Shown here piece by piece: positions 1 through 7,123 of a stretch of DNA of 12,427 nt. Under the pieces are notes generated by a model. It was given only the letters and a program-made list of their open reading frames with translations, was not told the DNA's origin and did no database searches. The position numbers and the translations under genes are program-made. Every line of letters begins with the position of its first letter. The stretch's first letter is position 1. Source of the stretch: Microbacteriaceae bacterium (GTDB lineage Bacteria; Actinomycetota; Actinomycetes; Actinomycetales; Microbacteriaceae); the NCBI GenBank assembly GCA_003454135.1, contig DMKW01000278.1, positions 2,759 through 15,185 of the forward strand, read 5' to 3'.

Positions 1-476
1 CCCAGCAGGATCGCGACGGACTGCGCCGAGAACACGCTCTCGGCCCGAATGGCATACCCGGCGAGCGTCGCCGTGGCGAGGAAGGAGATCGCGAGCAGCC
101 CGAGACGGCCGACGCCGTTGACCAGAACGATCGCGAACGAGGCGATCGAGCCGGCGGCGAGGGGCACGATCGCGGTGCCGACGGCGACGCCGGGAGGAGC
201 ACCGATCTGCAGCTGGATCACGATGAGGATGCCGAGCCCCGACGCCACCCCGAGCAGCACCCACACCACCGATTGGTTGACGCCCACCCGATACTGGCAA
301 AAGGCGAGCAGCAGGAAGAACGGCAACACGGCGATGTACGTCGCCAGGTCCAGCACGCCCGGAACGCTGATGCAGAGAAGAGCCACAACAGTCGACCCGA
401 GACCGATGGCCCGAGCGGCGCGCTGGAGAAGACGATCGCGCTCTTTGGCGATGAGTTCCACGTAAGCAATAGTCAC
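1..476 (-). CDS. Multi-pass membrane protein, probable sensor histidine kinase N-terminus (partial)
   Basis: This frame is open from a GTG at 474-476 to the left edge, giving 158 whole codons; the C-terminal part lies outside the window. The start VTIAYVELIAKERDRLLQRA is charged and followed by hydrophobic stretches near residues 26-38, 41-60, 70-90, 97-119, 122-143 and from 148 onward, so at least five membrane helices are visible. An AGGTG lies seven bases before the GTG as a usable ribosome binding site. The gene sits 83 bases behind a response regulator on the same strand. That order, and a short cytoplasmic lead followed by a helix bundle, fit a sensor kinase with a membrane-embedded input domain. 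No H-box, ATPase or other kinase motif is visible because that part is missing, so the kinase call is inferred from context. An unrelated membrane protein remains possible. Confidence 0.6.
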   Translation of the reverse strand, partial: MTIAYVELIAKERDRLLQRAARAIGLGSTVVALLCISVPGVLDLATYIAVLPFFLLLAFCQYRVGVNQSVVWVLLGVASGLGILIVIQLQIGAPPGVAVGTAIVPLAAGSIASFAIVLVNGVGRLGLLAISFLATATLAGYAIRAESVFSAQSVAILL

Positions 477-559
477 ACACTGGCACCTAAAGTGGGGGTT
501 AGACACCTCTCGGCAGAGCGAGCGGATCGCGCTATTTTTGCGAGGACACGCGAGAGGCG

Positions 560-1225
560 CTACTCCGGTGTGAGCCAACCCTCGCGAATGCCGTGGCGGC
601 GAAGCAGGATCTTGGTGCCGAGATCCACGCCGATCTCGCGGTATTTGCGTCTGCCTCGCTTGATGTACGACTTCACGGTCTCTTCCGTGGTGCCCATGTC
701 GCTCGCGACTTCGCGGATCGAGCGCCCGGATGCGTAGAGCACGAGGGCGCGGTGCTCCCGCTTGCCGAGCCCGGGATCGTCGGAGGCCGTGATCTCCGAC
801 AGGGCTCCCGTCACGTGCGCGTTGCGATACTGCTCGCCGGCCGCCGCCGAGCGGATCGCGCGCACGAGCTCGTCCGAGGTCTCTGTCTTCGGCACGAAGG
901 CGAGGGCACCGGCCTTAATCGCGCCTTGGATGGACGAGGCGTCGGCGTGCCGGCTCATGACGATCGTGCGCGTGCCGGCCGCGTTCAAGGCGCGCACCTT
1001 GATGCCGATGGCGATGCTGTCGTCGAGGTTGAGATCGAGCACGGTGACGTCTGCCGGGAATTCCGGGTGGGAGAGCAGGCCCGACCAGGAGGATTCGCTG
1101 ATTACGACCTTGATGCCCATTTGGCGCGCGGCAAGGTGCGCGGTGATCCCTTCGACCACCAGCCGATGATCGTCGACGATTGCCACCCGGATGGCCGACG
1201 GCTCGCGCCTGGTCGTGAGAGCCAA
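560..1225 (-). CDS. NarL/LuxR-type two-component response regulator
   Basis: A 221-residue DNA-binding response regulator. The receiver domain spans about residues 12-128: acidic pair D18-D19 in IVDDHR, phosphoacceptor D64 in VLDLNLDD, switch Ser S91 in IVMSRHAD and conserved K113 in FVPKTE. A LuxR-type helix-turn-helix follows at about 150-205 (LGKREHRALVLYASGRSIREVA then GTTEETVKSYIKRGRRKY in outline). All catalytic receiver positions are present, so it should be phosphorylated normally. I chose the TTG at 1223-1225 because GGGAGGA stands five bases before it and the protein then begins just ahead of the receiver. The frame stays open upstream to 1333, but that stretch would overlap the end of metX and does not look like receiver sequence. 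The likely partner is the membrane protein 83 bases downstream. Target genes are unknown. Confidence 0.9.
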   Translation of the reverse strand: MALTTRREPSAIRVAIVDDHRLVVEGITAHLAARQMGIKVVISESSWSGLLSHPEFPADVTVLDLNLDDSIAIGIKVRALNAAGTRTIVMSRHADASSIQGAIKAGALAFVPKTETSDELVRAIRSAAAGEQYRNAHVTGALSEITASDDPGLGKREHRALVLYASGRSIREVASDMGTTEETVKSYIKRGRRKYREIGVDLGTKILLRRHGIREGWLTPE

Positions 1226-1230
1226 CGTCT

Positions 1231-1237
1231 TCCTCCC
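1231..1237 (-). promoter_or_regulatory. Ribosome binding site deciding the response-regulator TTG start
   Basis: On the minus strand GGGAGGA ends five bases before the TTG at 1225. No comparable site precedes any upstream start in this frame, so it fixes the rare TTG as the start codon. Confidence 0.65.
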
Positions 1238-1284
1238 GGCGGCCGTGGGTGCTCGAGTAGTGCCACAGACCGCTCTGTACACCC

Positions 1285-1290
1285 AGCATA
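1285..1290 (-). promoter_or_regulatory. Possible -10 element for the response regulator
   Basis: The minus strand reads TATGCT here, the same hexamer as the better-supported metY -10. It would give a leader of about 50 nt before the TTG start. No good -35 is found at the usual distance. The leader then contains a small perfect inverted repeat, ACAGA-CCGC-TCTGT at 1265-1278. The call is weak. Confidence 0.25.
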
Positions 1291-1322
1291 GCCAAGGTGA
1301 CAGGAACTCGCTTGTACCCCCT

Positions 1323-2528
1323 TTAGGTCGCAAGCAAGCGGGCGAGTTCGGTGCCGACGAGGTCGTCTTCGATGAGGAAGCCGTCGTGGCCGAATTCGGA
1401 ATGGATCACCACGGACTGGCCGCCGTCGATGTTATTCTCGAGCCGGCTCGCGATGAAGACCTGGTCGGCGACGGGGAACAGCCGATCGCTGTCGATCCCG
1501 ATGACGAGGCTCTTGGCGGTGACGAGGGAGAGCGCCGCTGCGCTTCCCCGGCGATCGCGTCCGATGTCGTGCGAGTTCATTGCCTGCACGAGCAGGATGT
1601 AGCTGTTGGCGTCGAATCGCCTCGTGAACTTGTTGCCGTGGAAGTCGAGGTAGCTCTCCACCGCGAACTTGCCCTCGGCGCCAAGCGGGCTGATGCTCGA
1701 CTGCCAGCTGCGCTGGAACCGATCGTTGAGCTCGGTGGGGGAGCGGTAGTTGAGGAGCGCCATCCGGCGGGCGAGGGCGAGGCCGCGATACGGCCCATCG
1801 CCTTCCGCGGCCTCGTAGTAGTCGCCGTCGGCGAAACCGGGATCCATGTTGATCGCCTCGATCTGCACCGAATTGAGAGCGATCTGGTCGGCGCTGCTGA
1901 GCACCGGCGCGGCGATGACCGCGACGCGCTCGAGCCGATCGGGATGCCCGATCGCCCACTCGAGGGACTGCATGCCGCCCATCGAGCCGCCGATCACGGC
2001 TGCCCACCGGTCGATGCCGATCCTGTCGGAGAATGCCACTTGAGCCGCGACCTGGTCACGGATAGTGAGGTAGGGAAACCGCGGTCCCCACTCCCGGCCG
2101 TTCGGGTCGAGCGACGCCGGCCCGGTGCTTCCCTGGCAGCCGCCGAGCATGTTCGGGGCCACGACATACCAGCGGTCGGTGTCGATGTACTTGCCGGGGC
2201 CGATGATTCCGGACCACCACCCTGCCGTCGGGTGGCCGGGTCCCGGGGCGCCGATGAGGTGGCTGTCGCCCGTGAGCGCGTGCAGCACGAGAATCGCGTT
2301 ACTGCGGTCTTCGTTGAGCTCGCCCCACGTCTCGTAGGCGATTCTGGCGACCGGCAGGTACCCGCCCCGCTCGAGGGTGCGCTCCCCGATCGACACGAAC
2401 TGGCGGTCGCCGGGCTCGTCGCCCTCGCGCCATGCCCCGGTGGCCGGCGGCTTGCCGCTGATCGCCCTCGCGTTGGCTTCGGTGACGAAGCTCGATGGGA
2501 CGGTGTCCTCCGGTGTTTGCCAATCCAT
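1323..2528 (-). CDS. metX: Homoserine O-acetyltransferase
   Basis: A 401-residue alpha/beta-hydrolase enzyme that transfers the acetyl group of acetyl-CoA to homoserine, giving O-acetylhomoserine for methionine synthesis. Visible signatures are HALTGDSH (83-90), the loop NMLGGCQGSTGP (126-137) and the nucleophile elbow GGSMGG with S182. The catalytic triad is completed by D348 in DSDRLFP and H381 in FGHDGFL. Length and start (MDWQTPEDTVPSSF) are typical of actinobacterial MetX. The residues that separate acetyl from succinyl transfer were not tested, but pairing with metY supports acetyl. It lies downstream of metY on the same strand, 87 bases away, with a hairpin between, so it may have its own promoter as well as read-through. 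No Shine-Dalgarno precedes the ATG, suggesting a leaderless or nearly leaderless transcript. Confidence 0.95.
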   Translation of the reverse strand: MDWQTPEDTVPSSFVTEANARAISGKPPATGAWREGDEPGDRQFVSIGERTLERGGYLPVARIAYETWGELNEDRSNAILVLHALTGDSHLIGAPGPGHPTAGWWSGIIGPGKYIDTDRWYVVAPNMLGGCQGSTGPASLDPNGREWGPRFPYLTIRDQVAAQVAFSDRIGIDRWAAVIGGSMGGMQSLEWAIGHPDRLERVAVIAAPVLSSADQIALNSVQIEAINMDPGFADGDYYEAAEGDGPYRGLALARRMALLNYRSPTELNDRFQRSWQSSISPLGAEGKFAVESYLDFHGNKFTRRFDANSYILLVQAMNSHDIGRDRRGSAAALSLVTAKSLVIGIDSDRLFPVADQVFIASRLENNIDGGQSVVIHSEFGHDGFLIEDDLVGTELARLLAT

Positions 2529-2537
2529 GTCTAGGCA

Positions 2538-2543
2538 AGTATC
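2538..2543 (-). promoter_or_regulatory. Possible metX -10 element
   Basis: The minus strand reads GATACT nine bases before the metX ATG. Transcription starting about seven bases beyond it would leave only two or three bases of leader, consistent with the missing ribosome binding site. No convincing -35 is seen at 16-18 bases. Confidence 0.35.
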
Positions 2544-2556
2544 CCCAATCGCACGA

Positions 2557-2586
2557 GGCCCGATGTCATTGTTACGACATCGGGCC
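2557..2586 (-). terminator. Perfect 11-bp hairpin between metY and metX
   Basis: GGCCCGATGTC at 2557-2567 pairs without mismatch with GACATCGGGCC at 2576-2586 around an 8-base loop. It starts about 30 bases after the metY stop. There is no T-run after it on either strand, so it may be a partial terminator, an mRNA 3'-end stabiliser, or an attenuator that lowers metX expression relative to metY. Confidence 0.6.
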
Positions 2587-2615
2587 CCGTGGCGGTACAG
2601 CGTGCGGCGAGGCGG

Positions 2616-3944
2616 CTACGCCTTCTGCGCCGCGGCGGTAACCGCGCGGGCGGCCGCGAAACCGGCGCTCAGATCGTCGAGGATGTCGTCGATGTTCTCG
2701 AGGCCGACAGAGAGCCGCACGAGGCCCGGCGTGACGCCGGACGTGAGCTGCTGTTCGGGCGTGAGCTGCGAGTGCGTCGTGGACGCCGGGTGGATGATGA
2801 GGCTGCGCACGTCGCCGATGTTCGCGAGGTGGCTGAAGAGCGTGACGCTGTTCACGAGCGCTCGACCGGCCTCGACGCCGCCCTTGAGCTCGAACGACAG
2901 CACGGCACCGACGCCCTTGGGTGCGTACTCGTTCGCCTTGGCGTACCACGGGCTGGACGGCAGGCCGGAGTAGTTGACGGAAGCGACGTCCTCGTGGTCG
3001 TCGAGCCACTCGGCCACGGCCTGGGCGTTCTGCACGTGGCGCTCGACGCGCAGGCTGAGCGTCTCGATGCCCTGGATGAGCTGCCAGGCGCTCGCGGGGG
3101 CAATGGCCGAACCGAGGTCGCGCAGCAGCTGAACGCGAGCCTTGATGATGTAGGCGATGCCGTCGCCGAGCACCGTGGTGTAGCTCGCACCGTGGTACGA
3201 CGGGTCGGGCTCGGTGAGGCCGGGGAACTTCTCCACGTTCTTGCTCCACTCGAACTTGCCGCCGTCGACGATCACGCCGCCGATGACCGCTCCGTGGCCG
3301 CCGAGGAACTTGGTGGCGGAGTGCACGATGATGTCTGCGCCGTGCTCGAACGGGCGGATGAGGTACGGGGTAGCGATCGTGTTGTCGACGATGAGAGGCA
3401 CGCCGGCTTCGTGCGCGACGTCAGCGACAAGCCGGATGTCGAGGATGTTGATCTTCGGGTTGCCGATCGTCTCGGCGAAGAAGAGCTTCGTGTTCGGTCG
3501 GACCGCGCGTGCCCACTCGTCGGCGTCATCCTGGTTCTCGACGAATGTCGTCTCGATGCCGAGCTTGGCGAGCGTGTACTTGAAGAGGTTGTATGTGCCG
3601 CCGTAGATCGAGGAGGAGGAGATGATGTGGTCGCCGGCCTGTGCGATGTTGAGCACGGCGAAGACCTCGGCGGCCTGGCCGGAGGAGACGAGGAGGGCTG
3701 CGGTGCCCCCTTCGAGGGCGGCGACGCGCTCCTCGACGACTGCCTGGGTGGGGTTCTGGATGCGTGTGTAGATGTTGCCGAACTCCGCGAGGGCGAAGAG
3801 GTTTTGCGCATGCTCGGCGCTGTTGAACACGTACGACGTGGTCTGGTAGATCGGCGTCGCGCGCGCGTTCGTGGTGGGGTCGGGAGCGGCTCCCGAATGG
3901 ATTTGCTTGGTTTCGAACTTCCAGTCGGCGGCGTTGTCGCTCAT
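2616..3944 (-). CDS. metY: O-acetylhomoserine sulfhydrylase
   Basis: A 442-residue PLP enzyme of the Cys/Met metabolism family. It replaces the acetyl group of O-acetylhomoserine with sulfide to make homocysteine, in the cytoplasm. Visible family features are YTRIQNPT (59-66), the phosphate-binding SSGQAA (87-92), SSIYGGTYNLF (111-121), the cofactor-nitrogen aspartate D187 in IVDNT and the Schiff-base lysine K212 in HSATKFLGGHG. The C-terminal part has SLRVERHVQNA and the conserved RLSVGLE. The ATG at 3944 is preceded by AAGGAG nine bases upstream and begins at the usual MetY N-terminus. An in-frame ATG 38 codons further upstream (4058) lies outside the predicted transcript and adds no family sequence. 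MetX follows downstream, so the two genes encode consecutive steps of direct sulfhydrylation. A cystathionine synthase or lyase is less likely given the length and the neighbour. Confidence 0.95.
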   Translation of the reverse strand: MSDNAADWKFETKQIHSGAAPDPTTNARATPIYQTTSYVFNSAEHAQNLFALAEFGNIYTRIQNPTQAVVEERVAALEGGTAALLVSSGQAAEVFAVLNIAQAGDHIISSSSIYGGTYNLFKYTLAKLGIETTFVENQDDADEWARAVRPNTKLFFAETIGNPKINILDIRLVADVAHEAGVPLIVDNTIATPYLIRPFEHGADIIVHSATKFLGGHGAVIGGVIVDGGKFEWSKNVEKFPGLTEPDPSYHGASYTTVLGDGIAYIIKARVQLLRDLGSAIAPASAWQLIQGIETLSLRVERHVQNAQAVAEWLDDHEDVASVNYSGLPSSPWYAKANEYAPKGVGAVLSFELKGGVEAGRALVNSVTLFSHLANIGDVRSLIIHPASTTHSQLTPEQQLTSGVTPGLVRLSVGLENIDDILDDLSAGFAAARAVTAAAQKA

Positions 3945-3976
3945 GTTCGGGTGCTCCTTGGTTGGTGGATGGTGCG

Positions 3977-4013
3977 TCTCGAGTACGCCGGGCGAACGAA
4001 CGCCCCGTCGAGA
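3977..4013 (-). promoter_or_regulatory. Nested stem-loop in the metY leader
   Basis: TCTCGA at 3977-3982 pairs with TCGAGA at 4008-4013. Inside it GGGCG at 3990-3994 pairs with CGCCC at 4001-4005 around a six-base loop (UUCGUU in the RNA). It lies between the predicted promoter and the metY start. The predicted transcription start falls at about 4009, inside the outer arm, so the outer pair may act as a DNA operator and only the inner stem as RNA. It does not match the S-adenosylmethionine or S-adenosylhomocysteine riboswitch consensus sequences I know. Confidence 0.35.
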
Positions 4014-4015
4014 GC

Positions 4016-4045
4016 AGCATAGGAATGAACTCCGGCAGACGGCAA
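4016..4045 (-). promoter_or_regulatory. Predicted metY promoter
   Basis: On the minus strand TTGCCG (4040-4045) and TATGCT (4016-4021) are separated by 18 bases. Each matches the consensus at four of six positions, a good score for this GC content. A start near 4009 gives a leader of about 65 nt containing the ribosome binding site AAGGAG at 3954-3959. Confidence 0.55.
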
Positions 4046-4096
4046 TAGGGCGTGACACGCGGCGTAATGATGGAGCGGCGGTCCGCCAGGTGGGGC

Positions 4097-4125
4097 TTGG
4101 ATCTCAAGACTAGTCATGCAAGAGT
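4097..4125 (+). promoter_or_regulatory. Predicted promoter of the padR-type gene
   Basis: TTGGAT (4097-4102), a 17-base spacer and AAGAGT (4120-4125) would start transcription at about the GTG at 4132, giving a leaderless message. This fits the absence of a Shine-Dalgarno. Hexamer matches are only fair, so support comes mostly from spacing and from the repeat that covers the -10. Confidence 0.35.
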
Positions 4126-4129
4126 AGTC
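4105..4129. repeat. 11-nt direct repeat over the padR promoter, candidate operator
   Basis: CAAGACTAGTC (4105-4115) recurs as CAAGAGTAGTC (4119-4129) with one change, and the copies begin 14 bases apart. The first copy contains the 8-bp palindrome GACTAGTC. The second covers the predicted -10, and GACTA (4108-4112) with TAGTC (4125-4129) also forms an inverted pair. PadR-family repressors commonly bind their own promoter, so this is the obvious site for autoregulation. Confidence 0.45.
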
Positions 4130-4131
4130 GC

Positions 4132-4704
4132 GTGTCTTCCATCCGCCTCTTCATTCTGGGATCGCTCGCGCAACGCGGCCCCATGCACGGGCACGCGCTC
4201 CTGCAGCTCGCCGAAGAGGAACACATCGACCAGTGGACCGATTTCGCGGCGAGCGCGGTCTACGGCGCCATGAAGCGCCTCGCGAGCGAGGGCCTCATCG
4301 TGCCGGAGCGGGTGGAGAAGCATGGCAACTATCCGGAGCGGCAGGTCTTTCGCATCAGCGACGACGGTGCGCGCGCGCTCGACGAACTGCGGCGGGACGG
4401 ACTCACCGAGATCGTCATCAAGCCCGATCCCCTCGACCTCGCGCTCGCGCGCCTGGATCCGAACGGACTCGACGAACTGCCGGAGGTGGTCGGTGACCGT
4501 CTCGCCCGCCTGCGCTCCACACTCGCCGCCAACGAGGCCCAGCTCGCCTCGATCACCCAATTCCTCACCGTGGCCGAACTCTGGTCGATGCGCCATCAGC
4601 TCTCCCGCTGGCGCGGGGAGATCGCCTGGCACGAACAACTTCTCGACGCACTTCCCGACATCATCGCGGACGAAAAGTCCCGAGAGGACCCCCGCCATGA
4701 GTGA
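4132..4704 (+). CDS. PadR-family transcriptional repressor
   Basis: A 190-residue winged-helix regulator. Residues 1-75 form the PadR DNA-binding domain: RLFILGSLAQRGPMHGHALL, then ASAVYGAMKRLASEGLI (recognition helix) and a wing around KHGNYPERQVFRISDDG. The remainder, about 90-185, is helical, as expected of the C-terminal dimerisation domain of PadR-like proteins (ALARLDPNG..., SMRHQLSRWRGEIAWHEQLL). The start is GTG with no ribosome binding site. Its stop overlaps the start of the following exporter by eight bases (ATGAGTGA), so the two are co-translated. By analogy with many padR/efflux pairs, it probably represses itself and the exporter until a toxic ligand binds. The ligand cannot be read from the sequence. 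A direct repeat sits over its promoter. Confidence 0.9.
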   Translation: MSSIRLFILGSLAQRGPMHGHALLQLAEEEHIDQWTDFAASAVYGAMKRLASEGLIVPERVEKHGNYPERQVFRISDDGARALDELRRDGLTEIVIKPDPLDLALARLDPNGLDELPEVVGDRLARLRSTLAANEAQLASITQFLTVAELWSMRHQLSRWRGEIAWHEQLLDALPDIIADEKSREDPRHE

Positions 4705-6214
4705 GACCACCGCAGCGAGCGTCCCGGCCCTCTCCGTCACGCCGCGACGCGCCTGGCAGGCCCTCGCGGTGCTGCTCATCGGCATGTTCATGTCGCTGCT
4801 CGACGCCACGATAGTGAACGTCGCGCTGCCGACGATCCGCACGAGCCTCGACGCCTCGGAGTCGACCCTCTCCTGGATCATCTCGGGCTACGCCCTCGCG
4901 TTCGGTCTCGCCCTCATCCCGGCCGGCCGTCTCGGCGACCGGTTCGGGCACAAGTGGGTCTTCTTTTCCGGACTCGTCCTGTTCACGGTCGCGAGCCTCG
5001 CCTGCGGTCTCGCCCAGGACAGCACGCAACTCGTCGTGGCGCGCGTCGTGCAGGGTCTCGCCGGCGGCATCTACCTGCCGGCGGTGACGGCATTCATTCA
5101 ACTGCTTTTCCCGCCCCGCACGAGGGGCAAGGCCTTCGCGATCATGGGAGCGGTCATCGGCGTGTCGGCGGCGCTCGGCCCGATCGTGGGAGGCCTGCTC
5201 ATCCAAGCCTTCGGCGAGAAGGAGGGCTGGCGCTATGTGTTCGATGTGAACGTGCCGATCGGAATCATCGCGCTCGTCGCCGCGGTCGCGCTTCTTCCTC
5301 GCGGGGCGGTGAGCCGTCGCGAGTCTGGCGGGGTCGACTGGGTTGGCCTCGCGCTGGTCTCCGGCGGGCTCGTGGCGATCCTCGTGCCCCTCATCGAAGG
5401 GCAGGACAAGGGCTGGCCGCTCTGGACCTACCTGTCGATCGCCGGCGGCGTGGTGCTCATCGTGTTCTTCGCCCTGTGGGAGCTCTTCGACACGCGGCGC
5501 GGCAAGAGCCCGCTCGTTCCCCCGCACCTGTTCTCGCACGCGGCATTCACGGGTGGCACGATCCTCGCTCTCGTCTATTTCGCGGCGTTCACGAGCATCT
5601 TCTTCTCGATCTCGATCCTCTGGCAGTCCGGTCTCGGGCACACTGCCCTCGAATCCGGCCTCGTCTCCATCCCGTTCGCGCTCGGCAGCATCGTCGGCGC
5701 ATCGCAAAGCAACCGCCTCGCGGCCAGGCTCGGGCGCAATGTGCTCGTGATCGGTGTCGCCATGGTCACCGCGGGCCTCGCGGCACTCTGGCTCATCCTG
5801 CTTCTCATTCCGGCGACCGACCTCACCAACTGGGATCTGCTCGTACCCCTGCTTGTCGCCGGAATCGGGAGCGGCCTCTTCATCGCACCAAACGCCCAGT
5901 TCATCGTCGCGACGGTCGACCCGCAGGAGGCCGGCGCGGCGAGCGGAGTCATCGGCACCATGCAGCGGCTCGGCAGCGCCGTCGGAATCGCGGTGATCGG
6001 CAGCGTCTTCTTCGGCACCCTGTCGATCGACAAGCCGACCTTCTCCGGCCGACCGAGCGCTGCCGAGATCAAGGATGCCGTAGCGCAGAACGTTGCGATC
6101 GGGTTCACGCACAGCGCGGCCGCCGCGCTCGCCGTGAGCGCCGCGTTCGCCCTCGCCGCGTTCTTCCTCGTGTTCGCCCTGCCGAAGAGGGTCAGCCGCG
6201 GGTACGAGGAGTAG
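4697..6214 (+). CDS. DHA2-family MFS drug/efflux transporter (14 TM)
   Basis: A 505-residue inner-membrane proton antiporter of the EmrB/QacA type. Visible signatures are LDATIVNVALP (35-45) in helix 1, motif A GRLGDRFGHK (77-86), motif B R116 in ARVVQGLAGG and motif C GAVIGVSAALGPIVGG (151-166), which marks antiporters. Length and hydrophobic pattern agree with the 14-helix subfamily. A soluble loop near the C-terminus (about LSIDKPTFSGRPSAAEIKDA) precedes the last helix, as is usual in DHA2 proteins. The ATG overlaps the padR stop and is preceded by GAGAGGA. The frame is open far upstream, but that extension is the out-of-frame shadow of padR. The substrate is unknown; a lipophilic or cationic toxic compound is the family expectation. 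It ends TAG. Confidence 0.93.
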   Translation: MSETTAASVPALSVTPRRAWQALAVLLIGMFMSLLDATIVNVALPTIRTSLDASESTLSWIISGYALAFGLALIPAGRLGDRFGHKWVFFSGLVLFTVASLACGLAQDSTQLVVARVVQGLAGGIYLPAVTAFIQLLFPPRTRGKAFAIMGAVIGVSAALGPIVGGLLIQAFGEKEGWRYVFDVNVPIGIIALVAAVALLPRGAVSRRESGGVDWVGLALVSGGLVAILVPLIEGQDKGWPLWTYLSIAGGVVLIVFFALWELFDTRRGKSPLVPPHLFSHAAFTGGTILALVYFAAFTSIFFSISILWQSGLGHTALESGLVSIPFALGSIVGASQSNRLAARLGRNVLVIGVAMVTAGLAALWLILLLIPATDLTNWDLLVPLLVAGIGSGLFIAPNAQFIVATVDPQEAGAASGVIGTMQRLGSAVGIAVIGSVFFGTLSIDKPTFSGRPSAAEIKDAVAQNVAIGFTHSAAAALAVSAAFALAAFFLVFALPKRVSRGYEE

Positions 6215-6300
6215 TCGCCGGCGGCCTCGGCGCGATCCGGTCGAATCCCGGCGGGGTTTCTCGTCGATCTCGATGAAGCAACCGACCACCCCGGCCGCGC

Positions 6301-6306
6301 TACGGT
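6301..6306 (+). promoter_or_regulatory. Possible -10 of the SDR gene
   Basis: TACGGT fits the TANNNT pattern used elsewhere in this window and would give a short leader of about 20 nt that includes the ribosome binding site GAGGGAG at 6323-6329. No clear -35. Confidence 0.3.
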
Positions 6307-6334
6307 TGAGAAGGTCTGACCTGAGGGAGCGGTA

Positions 6335-7114
6335 GTGAGCGTACGACGAGTAGTGGTGACCGGGGCGAGTTCGGGAATCGGGGCGGCGACCGTTCGCCTG
6401 TTCCGCGAGCGGGGCTGGGATGTCGTTGGAGTCGCGCGACGAACGGACCGCCTCGAGGCGCTCGCCGCCGAAACGGGCTGCGACGTCTTCACCGCCGACG
6501 TCACCGACCAGACCCAGGTCGACGCGTTGCGCGACCATCTCGCCGCGCTCGGACCGGTCCACGCCCTCGTCAACAACGCGGGCGGCGCCTTCGGCTTGGC
6601 CTCGGTCGAAGAGAGCTCCGCGGATGACTGGGCGCGCATGTTCGACGTCAACGTCGTTGCCGTCAAGCGCGTCACGAGCGCGCTGCTCCCCCTCCTGCGG
6701 GCCGCGGCGTTCTCGGACGGCCATGCCGACATCCTTACCGTCACCTCGATCGCGGGCCACGTCGCCTACGAGGGCGGCGGTGGGTACAACGCGTCCAAGT
6801 TCGCGGCGCATGCCGTCGTCGCCGTGCTGAGGCTCGAGCTCGCCGGGGAGCCGATCCGCGTGCTCGAGATCGCGCCCGGAATGGTGAAGACGGACGAATT
6901 CTCGCTTGTGCGGTTCGCCGGAGACCGGTCGCGTGCCGACTCCGTGTACGAGAATGTGCCGAACCCTCTCTATGCCGAGGACATCGCCGAGGCCATCGTG
7001 CACTCGATCGAGCTTCCGGGCCACGTGAACCTCGACCTCGTCACGATCAAGCCGGTCGCGCAGGCGGCGCCGCACAAGGTCATCCGGGGCGAACTGCGGC
7101 CCAAGGGCTTCTAG
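6335..7114 (+). CDS. Classical short-chain dehydrogenase/reductase
   Basis: A 259-residue cytoplasmic oxidoreductase with a Rossmann fold. The cofactor motif TGASSGIG is at 9-16, acidic D55 in TADVTD at 55-58, NNAG at 80-83, and the catalytic set is N106, S138, Y151 and K155 (YNASK). All catalytic positions are intact. Arginines R35-R36 at the end of strand 2 suggest NADP(H) rather than NAD(H). The overall pattern resembles the YdfG group (3-hydroxy acid or serine dehydrogenases), but the substrate cannot be assigned. The GTG start has GAGGGAG five bases upstream. The gene follows the exporter after 120 bases and probably has its own promoter. It converges on the amidohydrolase gene, with a strong hairpin between. 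Confidence 0.9.
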   Translation: MSVRRVVVTGASSGIGAATVRLFRERGWDVVGVARRTDRLEALAAETGCDVFTADVTDQTQVDALRDHLAALGPVHALVNNAGGAFGLASVEESSADDWARMFDVNVVAVKRVTSALLPLLRAAAFSDGHADILTVTSIAGHVAYEGGGGYNASKFAAHAVVAVLRLELAGEPIRVLEIAPGMVKTDEFSLVRFAGDRSRADSVYENVPNPLYAEDIAEAIVHSIELPGHVNLDLVTIKPVAQAAPHKVIRGELRPKGF

Positions 7115-7123
7115 CCGACGTGT

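Noticed and set aside
1191..2534. A 447-codon plus-strand frame opposite metX
   Set aside because: It is the antisense shadow of metX, with no recognisable domain and a biased composition.
2589..4022. A 477-codon plus-strand frame opposite metY
   Set aside because: It is the antisense shadow of metY, rich in Val/Asp/Glu/Arg with no family features.
3945..4045. A SAM- or SAH-binding riboswitch in front of metY
   Set aside because: The leader is only about 65 nt and lacks the conserved core sequences of the S-box, SAM-IV and SAH riboswitches as I know them; only a simple nested hairpin is present.
4697..7114. A biosynthetic cluster made of the padR, exporter and SDR genes
   Set aside because: No biosynthetic enzyme is present, the SDR has its own ribosome binding site after a 120-base gap, and repressor/exporter pairs usually stand alone.
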